Origin: Bradyrhizobium sp. WSM1417
GTDB taxonomy: Bacteria > Pseudomonadota > Alphaproteobacteria > Rhizobiales > Xanthobacteraceae
DNA: 64,000 bases
Reading direction: 5' to 3'
Assembly (NCBI RefSeq): GCF_000515415.1
Contig: NZ_KI911783.1
Coordinates: 5,257,831 to 5,321,830 of the forward strand
Below are positions 10,237 to 18,583 of the stretch, one piece after another. The position numbers and the translations under genes are program-made. Each line of letters starts with the position of its first letter. Position 1 is the first letter of the stretch. A model generated the notes under the pieces. It was not told the origin of the DNA. It made no database searches and saw nothing but the letters and a program-made list of their open reading frames with translations.

Positions 10237-11427
10237 ATGACCATCACCCAGCGAGATCGCGATCTCGGCACGGCCTATGCGATGAAGCCGGCGCACACGC
10301 GCACCGAACTCACCTCGGTCGTGCGCGGCACGCCGATGGGCGAACTGCTGCGACGCTACTGGCATCCGGTCGGGCTCATCAGCGATGCCACCGACACCCC
10401 GAAAAAGGTTCGCGCGCTCGGCGAGGATCTGGTGCTGTTCCGCGACAGGCACGGCCGCGCTGGTCTGCTGCACGCCCGCTGCTGCCATCGCGGCACCACG
10501 CTCTATTACGGCAAGGTCGAAGAGGACGGCATCCGCTGCTGCTATCACGGCTGGAAGTTCGACACCGAGGGTCGTTGCCTGGAGCAGCCCTGCGAGCCCG
10601 ACGGCGGCCAGTTCAAGGACAAGGTGCGCCAGCCCTGGTATCCGGTCGAGGAGCGCTACGGGCTGATCTTCGCCTATCTGGGCCCGGCCGAGAAACGCCC
10701 GGTGCTACCGGCCTATGAATGCCTGGAGGCCATGGACGACGGCGAGTTCGTGGAGGCGGACGATTCCTCGATCGGCGGCGGTGGTCCCGCGATCATCCCC
10801 TGCAACTGGCTCCAGCATTTCGAGAACGTGGTCGATCCCTACCACGTGCCGGTGCTGCACGGCTCGTTCTCGGGTCCCCAATTCACCAACATGATGGCAT
10901 CGATGCCGGAGGTGACGTTCGACAAGACCCCGCGTGGGATCGCCGTGCGCTCGATCCGCAAGCAGGATGACGGCAAGGTGTTTTACCGCGTCACCGAGGC
11001 GGCGCTCCCCACCTTGCGCGTCGTGCCGAACCCGCGCGTGGCGCAATTCGCCCGCGTTGAGTCGATCGGCTGGACGCTGCCGATCGACGACACCTCGTTC
11101 CGCATCTACGTCGCCGGCCGCGTCAAGAACCCCGGCGACATCGGGCGCATGCGCTCGAAATTCAACGGCAAATTCTGGTGGGACATGACGGAGGAAGAGC
11201 ACCAGCAGTTTCCGGGCGACTACGAAGCCCAGGTCGGCCAGGGACCGCAGACCATCCATTCCGAGGAGCATTTCGGCCAGAGCGACCGCGGCATCCTCTT
11301 GATCCGGCGCATGCTGAGCGAGCAGCTCGAGGCGATCGAAGCAGGCCGCGATCCGATCGGAATCTCCTTCGGTGTGAGCGCGCCTCCGGTCGAATTCGAA
11401 GCGGGGAATTACATCCGCGACGCGTGA
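10237..11427 (+). CDS. Rieske non-heme iron aromatic oxygenase, alpha subunit type
   Basis: 396 residues from ATG at 10237 (MTITQRDRDLGTAYAMKPAH), chosen because GGGAGG precedes it; an upstream ATG at 10204 lacks a site. The Rieske 2Fe-2S ligands are in HARCCHRGTTLYYG (CxH) and GIRCCYHGWKFD (CxxH). The mononuclear iron site is in NWLQHFENVVDPYHVPVLHG, with both histidines. This class hydroxylates or O-demethylates aromatic acids using electrons from a separate reductase, which is not encoded nearby. The downstream MFS gene probably imports the substrate. Specificity cannot be assigned. Confidence 0.92.
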   Translation: MTITQRDRDLGTAYAMKPAHTRTELTSVVRGTPMGELLRRYWHPVGLISDATDTPKKVRALGEDLVLFRDRHGRAGLLHARCCHRGTTLYYGKVEEDGIRCCYHGWKFDTEGRCLEQPCEPDGGQFKDKVRQPWYPVEERYGLIFAYLGPAEKRPVLPAYECLEAMDDGEFVEADDSSIGGGGPAIIPCNWLQHFENVVDPYHVPVLHGSFSGPQFTNMMASMPEVTFDKTPRGIAVRSIRKQDDGKVFYRVTEAALPTLRVVPNPRVAQFARVESIGWTLPIDDTSFRIYVAGRVKNPGDIGRMRSKFNGKFWWDMTEEEHQQFPGDYEAQVGQGPQTIHSEEHFGQSDRGILLIRRMLSEQLEAIEAGRDPIGISFGVSAPPVEFEAGNYIRDA

Positions 11428-11488
11428 AGCAGCCAACGCCAATGAAAGCTGGACCGACAACGATAACAAAGACTAATTGGGGGAAGCG

Positions 11489-12784
11489 ATGGTCGATGTG
11501 ACGTCACAAATGTCGGTGCAAACGGCCGCGACGGCAAGACCCCCGGCGCGGCGCTATTACGTGCTGGGCCTGCTCACGATCATCTACGCGCTGAACTTTC
11601 TCGACCGCACGATCTTCAACGTCCTGATCGAGCCGATCAAGAAGGAGTTTCAGCTCAGCGACACCATGATGGGCCTGCTCGCGGGCTTCGGCTTCGCGCT
11701 GTTCTACTCCCTGCTCGGCATTCCCATCGCGCGCGTCGCCGACCGGCTCAACCGGCGCAACATTGTCGCCGCCGCATTCGCGTTCTGGAGTGCGATGACG
11801 GCGCTGTGCGGCGCCGCTTCGAGCGTCACGTCGCTGGCACTGGCGAGGATCGGCGTCGGCATCGGCGAATCCGCAGGCTCGCCCGCCTCGCAATCCATCG
11901 TCGCCGACCTTTTCGCCAAGAACGAGCGTCCGCGCGCGCTCGGCATCTACGCCGTCGGTACCTATCTCGGCGTCTTCCTCGGTTATTTCGTCGGCGGCTA
12001 CGTCAACCAGCACTATGGCTGGCGGATGGCGTTCTACGTCGCGGGCCTGCCCGGTATCCTGCTCGCTATTGTCCTGTGGCTGACGATCTCCGAACCGAAG
12101 CGCGGCGCCATGCAGGAGAATTTCGTGCCCGAGCCGCTCGGGCCGACGCTGCGTTTCCTGGCCTCGCAGCAGAGCTTCATCATCGTGCTGATCGGCTTCT
12201 GTCTCACCACTTACACGAACTACGCGACCGCGGCCTGGATCCCGCCGTTCCTGGCGCGCGTGCACCATCTGTCGAGCGCCGAGATCGGCACCTATGCCGG
12301 TACCTTCAAGGGGCTCGCCGGCATGGCCGGCACCCTGCTCGGCGGCTTCGTGGTGGCGCAGATCTGCCGCCGCGACGACCGCTGGAAACTGTGGGCGCCC
12401 GCGATCACCTCGGGCCTTGCCGGGCCGGTGTTCGCCCTCTGCATGCTGACGCAGGACTTTGCGATGATGGTCGCCATGCTGGCGCTGACCTCGTTCCTGG
12501 TCGGCTTCCATCTCGGGCCGATCTTCGCGATCGCGCAGACGGTGGCCAAGCCGAGCATGCGGGCGCTGGCCTCCGCCCTGATCGCGCTCACCGCCACCTG
12601 CTTCGGCCAGGGCGTCGGCCCGCTCGCCGTTGGCATGGTCAACGACGCCCTGAAGGGCGCTTACGGCGCCGACGCCGTGCGCTACTCCCTGCTTTCCGCG
12701 GCGGTCACGACCATGCTGGGGGCGCTCCTGTTCGTTTGGGCGGCGCGCTCGATCCGGGACGATATCGGCCGGGCGGCCGCCTGA
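11489..12784 (+). CDS. MFS transporter, Spinster-like
   Basis: 431 residues from ATG at 11489 (MVDVTSQMSVQTAATARPPA) just after GGGGGAA. About twelve hydrophobic segments are visible. The family loop motif appears as GIPIARVADRLNRRNIVA (cytoplasmic loop 2-3), and RIGVGIGESAGSPASQSIVADLF is typical of TM4-5 in Spinster-type carriers. It follows the Rieske oxygenase by 61 bp, so it probably moves the same organic acid or aromatic compound. Confidence 0.88.
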   Translation: MVDVTSQMSVQTAATARPPARRYYVLGLLTIIYALNFLDRTIFNVLIEPIKKEFQLSDTMMGLLAGFGFALFYSLLGIPIARVADRLNRRNIVAAAFAFWSAMTALCGAASSVTSLALARIGVGIGESAGSPASQSIVADLFAKNERPRALGIYAVGTYLGVFLGYFVGGYVNQHYGWRMAFYVAGLPGILLAIVLWLTISEPKRGAMQENFVPEPLGPTLRFLASQQSFIIVLIGFCLTTYTNYATAAWIPPFLARVHHLSSAEIGTYAGTFKGLAGMAGTLLGGFVVAQICRRDDRWKLWAPAITSGLAGPVFALCMLTQDFAMMVAMLALTSFLVGFHLGPIFAIAQTVAKPSMRALASALIALTATCFGQGVGPLAVGMVNDALKGAYGADAVRYSLLSAAVTTMLGALLFVWAARSIRDDIGRAAA

Positions 12785-12925
12785 GGCCGGTGAAGGCTGC
12801 AAGCCCGGCGAAACCAACCGGGCGTATTCATGAAACCATTTTGCGGAACCCGCGAAACCATCCGGAAACAGACGGTCCTTACAAGAAGAGCCATAGACGG
12901 CGGCAAAGCCCGTCGGGAGGCTCAG

Positions 12926-13129
12926 ATGAACCACTCCATTCACTCTGCTGATCGTGCGACCCACCTCAAGATCGTCGTGGTGGCGCTTGTGGCCGGCATC
13001 ACGGTGGCCGCCTTCGGGATCGCAGCTCGCACCAATGCCGATTACAGCCAGACCGCCCAGTCCGCGCACGTGATCAAGGCCGGCAAGCCGGTCGTGGTCA
13101 CCAGCGCCGGGACGTCGGAGATCCGCTGA
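12926..13129 (+). CDS. small exported or membrane-anchored protein
   Basis: 67 residues. The ATG at 12926 follows a strong GGGAGG ribosome site. One hydrophobic segment, KIVVVALVAGITVAAFGIA (about residues 14-32), could be an uncleaved anchor or a signal peptide. The rest is short and polar and ends GKPVVVTSAGTSEIR. It is followed closely by a strong terminator, which supports an independent gene. No family recognised. Confidence 0.75.
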   Translation: MNHSIHSADRATHLKIVVVALVAGITVAAFGIAARTNADYSQTAQSAHVIKAGKPVVVTSAGTSEIR

Positions 13130-13154
13130 CACGGCCCCACTCCGGGCTGACAGA

Positions 13155-13177
13155 GGCCGCCGCATGGCGGCCTTTTT
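13155..13177 (+). terminator. Rho-independent terminator
   Basis: Stem GGCCGCC / GGCGGCC with a GCAT loop, followed by five T. It lies 26 bp after the small exported protein gene. Confidence 0.9.
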
Positions 13178-13289
13178 CGTTTTCCAGAGCAATGCTTAGC
13201 CGAGACCTGCCGGTGAAGCGCAACATCCTTGACTTCACCCAGCCCCGCCTTTAAGTCCCCCCTCGTTCCGCGCGCTTTCAGCGAACCAC

Positions 13290-13366
<77 letters not shown>

Positions 13367-13562
13367 TTTTGGCAATTCCTTCATAGCCTTAGAACAAACT
13401 TCTACACCCCTTTCGCGGCTGTGACGGCGATTGCCGGCATCCGTCGAGAATTCGCGCCATAGTCAGCCCAAGCCCGAATCGTCTAGGCCTTCCAGGACTT
13501 GGAGGGATCCCCACACTTTAGCGGTTTTTTTTCCGGGGCCCCTGTGATTGAGGAGGCCAGAT

Positions 13563-13877
13563 ATGGCTAAGAAGGATTCCGCGAAGAAGGCTGCCGCTCC
13601 CGCCACCATCACCCTCAAGCACCTCGCCGCCGACATCGCGGAGAGCCAGGACCTGTCGAAGAAGCGCGCCGAAGCCGTTCTGACCGACATGGTCGACCTG
13701 ATCACCAAGCACCTGAAGAGGGGCGACCGTGTCCGGATCGTCGGGCTTGGTATCCTCCAGGTTCGCAAGCGCGCCGCCCGCACCGGCCGTAATCCCGCCA
13801 CCGGCGAGCCCATCCACATCAAGGCCAGCAAGAAGGTCGCCTTCCGCCCGGTCAAGGAACTGAAAGAGGCGATCTGA
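13563..13877 (+). CDS. hupB: HU-family nucleoid DNA-binding protein
   Basis: 104 residues from ATG at 13563 (MAKKDSAKKAAAPATIT) after GAGGAGG; an upstream in-frame start at 13548 has no site. The HU/IHF fold is visible: two N-terminal helices with SKKRAEAVLTDMVDLITKHLKRGDRVRIVGLGILQVRKRAARTGRNPATGE, the beta-arm signature, then IHIKASKKVAFRPVKELKEAI. A lysine- and alanine-rich N-terminal extension of about 15 residues precedes the usual HU start. The gene follows tRNA-Asp, as in many alphaproteobacteria. Confidence 0.95.
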   Translation: MAKKDSAKKAAAPATITLKHLAADIAESQDLSKKRAEAVLTDMVDLITKHLKRGDRVRIVGLGILQVRKRAARTGRNPATGEPIHIKASKKVAFRPVKELKEAI

Positions 13878-13980
13878 CCACTCACGTTTCGTTAAGCCTG
13901 ATCAGCGTTCCTCCGGCCTCACCGCGCCCTGCTTTTCTGGTATACCGCCTCTCTCCCCTGACCCGGCGGTTTGACCAGAA

Positions 13981-15231
13981 ATGTCCTCCCTCACCTTTTC
14001 GCATACCGTGACCGAGCGCTTCCTGCGCTACGTCACCATCGACACCCAGTCCGATCCGGAATCCCCGAGCTCGCCCTCGACGGAGAAACAGAAAGATCTC
14101 GGCCGTGTGCTCGCCGCCGAACTGAAGGTCATGGGCGTCGAGGACGCGCATCTCGACGATTACGGCTACGTCTACGGAACGATCCCGGCGAACACGACGA
14201 AGAAGGTGCCGGTGATCTGCTTCTGCTCGCACATGGACACTTCGCCCGACGTTACCGGCAAGAACGTCAAGCCGCAGGTCGTGAAGAACTATCGCGGCGG
14301 CGACATCACGCTGCCGGGCGACACCAGCCAGGTGATCCGCTTCGCCGAGCATCCGGCCTTGAAGAACCAGATCGGCAACGACATCATCACCACCGACGGC
14401 ACCACGCTGCTCGGCGCCGACAACAAGGCCGGCGTCGCCGAGATCATGGATGCCGCGCATTTCTTCATCAACAATCCGCAAGTGAAGCACGGCACCATCA
14501 AGATCCTGTTCACGCCCGACGAGGAGATCGGCCGCGGCGTCGACAATGTCGACATCAAGAAGCTCGGCGCCGAGTTCGGCTACACCATGGACGGCGAGAG
14601 CGCGGGCTGCGTCGAGGACGAGACCTTCTCGGCGGACGGCGCCACCATCACCATCAACGGCGTCAGCGCCCATCCCGGCTATGCCAAGGGCAAGATGGAG
14701 CACGCGATCAAGATCGCCGCCGCCATCGTCGAGCGCCTGCCCCGGGAAGGCTGCTCGCCCGAGACGACATCAGGCAAGCAGGGCTTTCTGCATCCGATCG
14801 GCATCGAGGGTGCGCTGGAGCAGGCGACGCTTTCCTTCATCGTGCGCGACTTCACCGAGGAAGGGCTGAAGGAGAAGGAGATCCTGCTGGAGAACATCGT
14901 CAAGGAGGTGATGAAGGATTTCCCGCGCTCGACCTACACATTCGAGGTGCGGGAGCAGTACCGCAACATGAAGCAGGTGATCGATCGCCACCCGCACATC
15001 CTCGAATACGCCATCGAAGCGATCCGCCGCGCCGGCCTGCGCCCGATGCGCACCGCGATTCGCGGCGGCACCGATGGCTCGCGCCTGTCCTTCATGGGCC
15101 TGCCCTGCCCCAACATCTTCGCCGGCGAGCACGCGTTTCATTCGCGTCTGGAGTGGGTCAGCCGGCAGGACATGGAGAAGGCGGTCCAGACCATCGTCCA
15201 CCTCGCCATGATCTGGGAGGAGAAGGCCTAG
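13981..15231 (+). CDS. pepT: peptidase T (tripeptide aminopeptidase, M20B)
   Basis: 416 residues, the usual length. It is a dizinc exopeptidase that removes the N-terminal residue from tripeptides in the cytoplasm. Metal and catalytic motifs are present: FCSHMDTSPD (His, Asp; about residue 80), LLGADNKAGVAEIM (bridging Asp; about 142), FTPDEEIGRGVD (catalytic and metal Glu; about 178) and the C-terminal FAGEHAFHSRLEWVS (last metal His). The ATG start directly follows a short spacer from the HU gene. Confidence 0.97.
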   Translation: MSSLTFSHTVTERFLRYVTIDTQSDPESPSSPSTEKQKDLGRVLAAELKVMGVEDAHLDDYGYVYGTIPANTTKKVPVICFCSHMDTSPDVTGKNVKPQVVKNYRGGDITLPGDTSQVIRFAEHPALKNQIGNDIITTDGTTLLGADNKAGVAEIMDAAHFFINNPQVKHGTIKILFTPDEEIGRGVDNVDIKKLGAEFGYTMDGESAGCVEDETFSADGATITINGVSAHPGYAKGKMEHAIKIAAAIVERLPREGCSPETTSGKQGFLHPIGIEGALEQATLSFIVRDFTEEGLKEKEILLENIVKEVMKDFPRSTYTFEVREQYRNMKQVIDRHPHILEYAIEAIRRAGLRPMRTAIRGGTDGSRLSFMGLPCPNIFAGEHAFHSRLEWVSRQDMEKAVQTIVHLAMIWEEKA

Positions 15232-15252
15232 CGCCTCTCGTCAAAAGGCAAT

Positions 15253-15276
15253 ATGGCCGGGATCGCTCCCGGCCAT
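15253..15276. terminator. hairpin between convergent genes
   Basis: A perfect 10-bp stem, ATGGCCGGGA / TCCCGGCCAT with loop TCGC, sits between pepT (+) and the membrane protein gene (-). There is no strong T-tract on either side, so it is a probable but not certain shared terminator. Confidence 0.55.
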
Positions 15277-15287
15277 ACTCCTGCAGG

Positions 15288-16181
15288 TTACGGCACCGGC
15301 ATCGCGCGCGGATTGCGATGGAAGCGGTTCGAGCTTGCCATCCAGTTCGGCAGCGGCTCTCCATCGCGGTGCCGCCCGCCGGCCACCGCCGCAGCCCAGG
15401 CGACGGCAGCGCCGATCAGGGTTGCTGCCGCAACGGAGAAGGCGACGATGATGGAGTTACGGCGCGCCCGATTGATGGCCGTCCGCGAGTCTGCGATCAG
15501 CGCATCGACCCGGCGTTCCGAGTCGGGTGCCGCAAGTCCCGTCAGCGCGGCCACCTGCTGCACGAGGTAGGCCCGGTCATCGGTGCTGACGCCGCTGTGG
15601 CTCGACGACGTCATCAGGATGCGCCCGGCTTCGGCACGAGGTTCCCTGAGGTCGGTGTTGGGGGGCCGCCGCGGCGCGCGAAACAGCTTGTCCAGCTCGT
15701 AGCTCAACAGAGGCTCGGCGGCGGAGGTATTGCTTGCCGAACTGCGCATCGGCGAACGATCAATCGCAGCTGCGCCGAGCATCGCGAGCAGAGCGGCACC
15801 AAGCAGCACGGCGAGCGCCCAGGACATCAGGCCATGCAGCCCGTCCCGCCGTTCGCCGTCGTCTTCGATCGTTGTGATCGCCGGGGCTGGGCGCGTTGTC
15901 CGGCCGGCGACATAGCCGCCGAAGCCGAAGCTGATAATCGCCTGGATGATCAGATACAGCCCCGACAGCAAAGCCAGCGCCGCCGATGCATCGCGCCATG
16001 TCGGCGAGGCGGAACTGACGCCCAGGCCGACGGCGACTCCAAAGCCGACCAGGATGAACGACATTGCGCCGGCAGCCAAAGCGCCTGCGATCACCGAACT
16101 CCACTGGATGGTGCGCCGGTCGTCGGCAGCGACGCCGCCGCCTTCCATGATCTCTTCCCGTATGAGAGTTTCCATCGTCAT
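15288..16181 (-). CDS. membrane protein of unknown function
   Basis: 297 residues (or 295 from a second ATG two codons in). GAGAG lies about eight bases upstream of the start. Four hydrophobic helices are visible: about residues 27-56, 67-92, 115-138 and 250-270. Between helices 3 and 4 lies a roughly 100-residue soluble stretch that includes DDRAYLVQQVAALTGLAAPDSERRVDALIADSRTAINRARR, a helical, arginine-rich segment that could be coiled. No enzymatic motif and no recognised family. It is probably co-transcribed with the 24-codon gene ending 10 bp upstream. Confidence 0.75.
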   Translation of the reverse strand: MTMETLIREEIMEGGGVAADDRRTIQWSSVIAGALAAGAMSFILVGFGVAVGLGVSSASPTWRDASAALALLSGLYLIIQAIISFGFGGYVAGRTTRPAPAITTIEDDGERRDGLHGLMSWALAVLLGAALLAMLGAAAIDRSPMRSSASNTSAAEPLLSYELDKLFRAPRRPPNTDLREPRAEAGRILMTSSSHSGVSTDDRAYLVQQVAALTGLAAPDSERRVDALIADSRTAINRARRNSIIVAFSVAAATLIGAAVAWAAAVAGGRHRDGEPLPNWMASSNRFHRNPRAMPVP

Positions 16182-16191
16182 CGCCGCTCTC

Positions 16192-16266
16192 TCAGCGCAG
16201 GCCGAAGAACGACAAGATCGCCATGACCACCACGATCAAGCCGATGAGATAAATCAATCCGTCCAT
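16192..16266 (-). CDS. 24-residue small membrane protein
   Basis: The ATG at 16266 is preceded by a perfect GAGGAGG at a spacing of seven. The product begins MDGLIYLIGLIVVVMAILSF and ends FGLR: one hydrophobic helix with a basic C-terminal end. It ends 10 bp before the larger membrane protein gene on the same strand and is too short for most gene finders. The strong ribosome site and the membrane-helix composition argue that it is real. Confidence 0.65.
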   Translation of the reverse strand: MDGLIYLIGLIVVVMAILSFFGLR

Positions 16267-16403
16267 GGTCCGTCCTCCTCGATTTCTCCTCGTCGCTAAT
16301 CACAACGAAGAAAGAACGTTCCAAACTGGACCGAGCCTGCGGGAACGAACCGGCGCGATGCGGATTACCTGTGCAAGTCCCAAGGATGAAGTTTGTGAGC
16401 ACG

Positions 16404-16443
16404 AAAGCCCTAGCCGGTCAGTCCCGGCTGGGGCTTTCTTTTT
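16404..16443 (+). terminator. strong orphan terminator (possible small-RNA 3' end)
   Basis: A 14-bp stem (AAAGCCC then AGCCGG, pairing with CCGGCT and GGGCTTT, with a T-G pair between the two helices), loop TCAGTC, then CTTTTT. No plus-strand protein gene ends here, and the nearest gene upstream is on the other strand. This leaves roughly 16290-16443 as the likely body of a small RNA. Confidence 0.8.
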
Positions 16444-16533
16444 GAGCGGCAATTCCTGTCCTATGTTAACGACGCCGGCTCTCCGATCATCAAGGATGCG
16501 ATTGGGGCGGAACCTCCGGATCGGGAGAGCCGC

Positions 16534-16767
16534 GTGGATCGCAGAACCGCGTGCCTTCATCAGGCAGATGCATTCCGGGTAAAGGCAATCGCCGATCCCG
16601 AGAACCACGACCAGTGGATTGATGAAGCCATCAAATGGCTGGAACGGGCCATGGAAGCGGGCTGTCGCGCCGTCGTCACGCTCGAAGCCGGCGATGCTGG
16701 CGATATAGCGGACGCAGCACGTGGTGCGGCAGCCGATGCTCGACTGAGCTTGATCACGCGCCAATGA
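16534..16767 (+). CDS. small conserved-looking hypothetical protein
   Basis: 77 residues from GTG at 16534, with GGGAG six bases upstream. The first 45 residues resemble short Rhizobiales proteins with a pattern of Cys, Arg and Gln followed by DPENHDQWIDEAIKWLERAME, probably a helical hairpin. The C-terminal half (LEAGDAGDIADAARGAAADA) is alanine-rich. Function unknown. It stands alone between an orphan terminator and the metal-efflux operon. Confidence 0.55.
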   Translation: MDRRTACLHQADAFRVKAIADPENHDQWIDEAIKWLERAMEAGCRAVVTLEAGDAGDIADAARGAAADARLSLITRQ

Positions 16768-16887
16768 GAAGCACCGGCGTCTTCGCGGCCGCTGCGGCAA
16801 TTGTTCCAGGGACGTAACAATGTTGCGGGTCGACACTGTTCCCGCCCCCATGCTAGGCGGGGCGCAGACCGCAACCAGAGTGAAATC

Positions 16888-17250
16888 GTGCTCGCGAACC
16901 GCCAGCCCTCAGGATCATGCCGGCCGCGCAACTGGCGCGGGCTGCTGTCTGTGCTGATCGCGATTGTCTACCTGCTCGCGGGCGCTCTGCATGGTCTGCA
17001 CGACATCGACGTCACCACGCCCGGTGGCGGCTCGGGGATCAGCGCGGTCCTTGACGGCTCCACAGATCACAACGAGCACAAGGCCGTCGGCGGGCATCAT
17101 TGCCATGGCTGCTTCTCGGTGACCGTGGCGCAGCCGGCGCCACCGGCCGGATCGATCGGGCTCGTGTCCGCATCGCGCCCGCAACGCGTAGCCCGGCTCG
17201 CCGGCATTGTCCCCGATACCGACTCCCCGCCTCCCAAACAGATGGCCTGA
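16888..17250 (+). CDS. small membrane protein with HHCHGC motif ahead of the metal-efflux operon
   Basis: 120 residues from a GTG at 16888 (longer versions reach back to 16801; neither start has a strong site). One N-terminal hydrophobic helix, GLLSVLIAIVYLLAGALHGL, is followed by a likely periplasmic stretch holding HNEHKAVGGHHCHGC, which could bind metal. It lies directly upstream of the CzcCBA-type genes on the same strand, so a periplasmic metal-handling role is plausible but not shown. Confidence 0.6.
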   Translation: MLANRQPSGSCRPRNWRGLLSVLIAIVYLLAGALHGLHDIDVTTPGGGSGISAVLDGSTDHNEHKAVGGHHCHGCFSVTVAQPAPPAGSIGLVSASRPQRVARLAGIVPDTDSPPPKQMA

Positions 17251-17308
17251 ACGGATTTGGTCGGGCGCCCCGCGCGCCCATTGGGTTCATCCTTTACAGG
17301 TCGGTTTC

Positions 17309-18583
17309 ATGTTTTGCAGGGGAATGGCCGCGCGCCTGGCGTGCGCGGCAGCGTGTCTGATTGGCGGATTGGCGCTTGCGCCGTCTCACGCCCAGACTCT
17401 GACGATGCGCAGCGCGCTCTCGCGCGCGCTGGCCACGAGCCCGCGGCTGACCGCGGCGGAGCGCGATGTCGGCATCGCCACGGGCCAGCGCATCCAGGCA
17501 GGTGCGCTTCTCAATCCGGAGCTGACCTACGAACAGGACAATTCGTTCGGGTCCGGCACTTATCGCGGCACGCGATCGGCCGAGACCACGCTCCAGATCA
17601 GCCAGGCCTTCGAGCTGTTCGGCAAGCGCGACGCGCGGATTGCTGCGGGCGTCGCCGGCATCGAGGTCGCCGCGATCCAGCGCAAGGCGGTCAGGCTGGA
17701 GGTGCTGTCGGAGACCGCGATCGCCTTCCTCAGCGTGCTCGGCGCGCAGCGGCGCATCCAGATCCTCGACGAGCAGATCAGCGCCATCGACCGGCTGACG
17801 CCGCTTTTGCGCCGACGCGTCGAGGCCGGTGCCTCCTCGCCGGCCGAGACCGGCCGTGCGGAAGTGGCATCCGCCCTGGTGAAGGCCGACCGCGAGCGCT
17901 TCAAGGCGACGCTGGCCAGCGCCCGGCGCGAGCTTGCGGTCCTGATGGGCGACGCGGCACCGAAATTCGGCGAGGTCTCCGGACGGCTCGATACCATGGG
18001 ACGGCCGCCGACATTCCAGTCGGTCGTCGCCGCGATCGATGCCAATCCGCAGCTGGTGCGCTGGACCGCGATCTACGCCCAGCGCAACGCCGAGCTGTTG
18101 CTGGCGCGGCTGCGGCCCTATCCCGACGTGCGGATCGCCGCCGGCTGGCGCCATTTCAACGAGACCAATGACGACGCGGCGCGCCTCACCGTCTCGGTGC
18201 CGATCCCCGTGTTCGACCAGAACCAGGGCAATATCCTTTCGGCGCAGGAAAGCCTTGCCAAGACCAAGGCCGAGCGCGAGGCCAACCGCAACACGCTGAT
18301 CGTGGTCGCCGGCCGCGCCTACGACTCGCTCCAGGGCTCGCTGCGCGAGCTCGCGGTGCTGCGCGAGAGCGCCATTCCCAAGGCCACCGAAGCCTCGGAC
18401 GCCATCGCGCAAGGTTACGGCCAGGGCCGCTTCAGCCTGCTCGAAGTGCTCGACGCCCAGGCCAGCGTCACCCAGGCGCGGCTGCGCGAGCAGGAGGCGC
18501 TGCAGAATTTCCACGCGGGGGTCGCGACCATCGAAGGCCTCGTCGGCAATCCCTTCACGCTGGCGCGGGAGAGCGCACGATGA
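17309..18583 (+). CDS. czcC: CzcC-type outer-membrane efflux protein (TolC family)
   Basis: 424 residues from ATG at 17309, with a signal peptide (ARLACAAACLIGGLALAPSHA). The TolC-family alternating helical repeats are visible, for example NPELTYEQDNSF with TLQISQAFELFGKRDARI, and later RLTVSVPIPVFDQNQGNI and EVLDAQASVTQARLREQEAL. It forms the outer-membrane channel of the tripartite pump. It overlaps the next gene by 4 bp (ATGA), so translation is coupled. Confidence 0.92.
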   Translation: MFCRGMAARLACAAACLIGGLALAPSHAQTLTMRSALSRALATSPRLTAAERDVGIATGQRIQAGALLNPELTYEQDNSFGSGTYRGTRSAETTLQISQAFELFGKRDARIAAGVAGIEVAAIQRKAVRLEVLSETAIAFLSVLGAQRRIQILDEQISAIDRLTPLLRRRVEAGASSPAETGRAEVASALVKADRERFKATLASARRELAVLMGDAAPKFGEVSGRLDTMGRPPTFQSVVAAIDANPQLVRWTAIYAQRNAELLLARLRPYPDVRIAAGWRHFNETNDDAARLTVSVPIPVFDQNQGNILSAQESLAKTKAEREANRNTLIVVAGRAYDSLQGSLRELAVLRESAIPKATEASDAIAQGYGQGRFSLLEVLDAQASVTQARLREQEALQNFHAGVATIEGLVGNPFTLARESAR

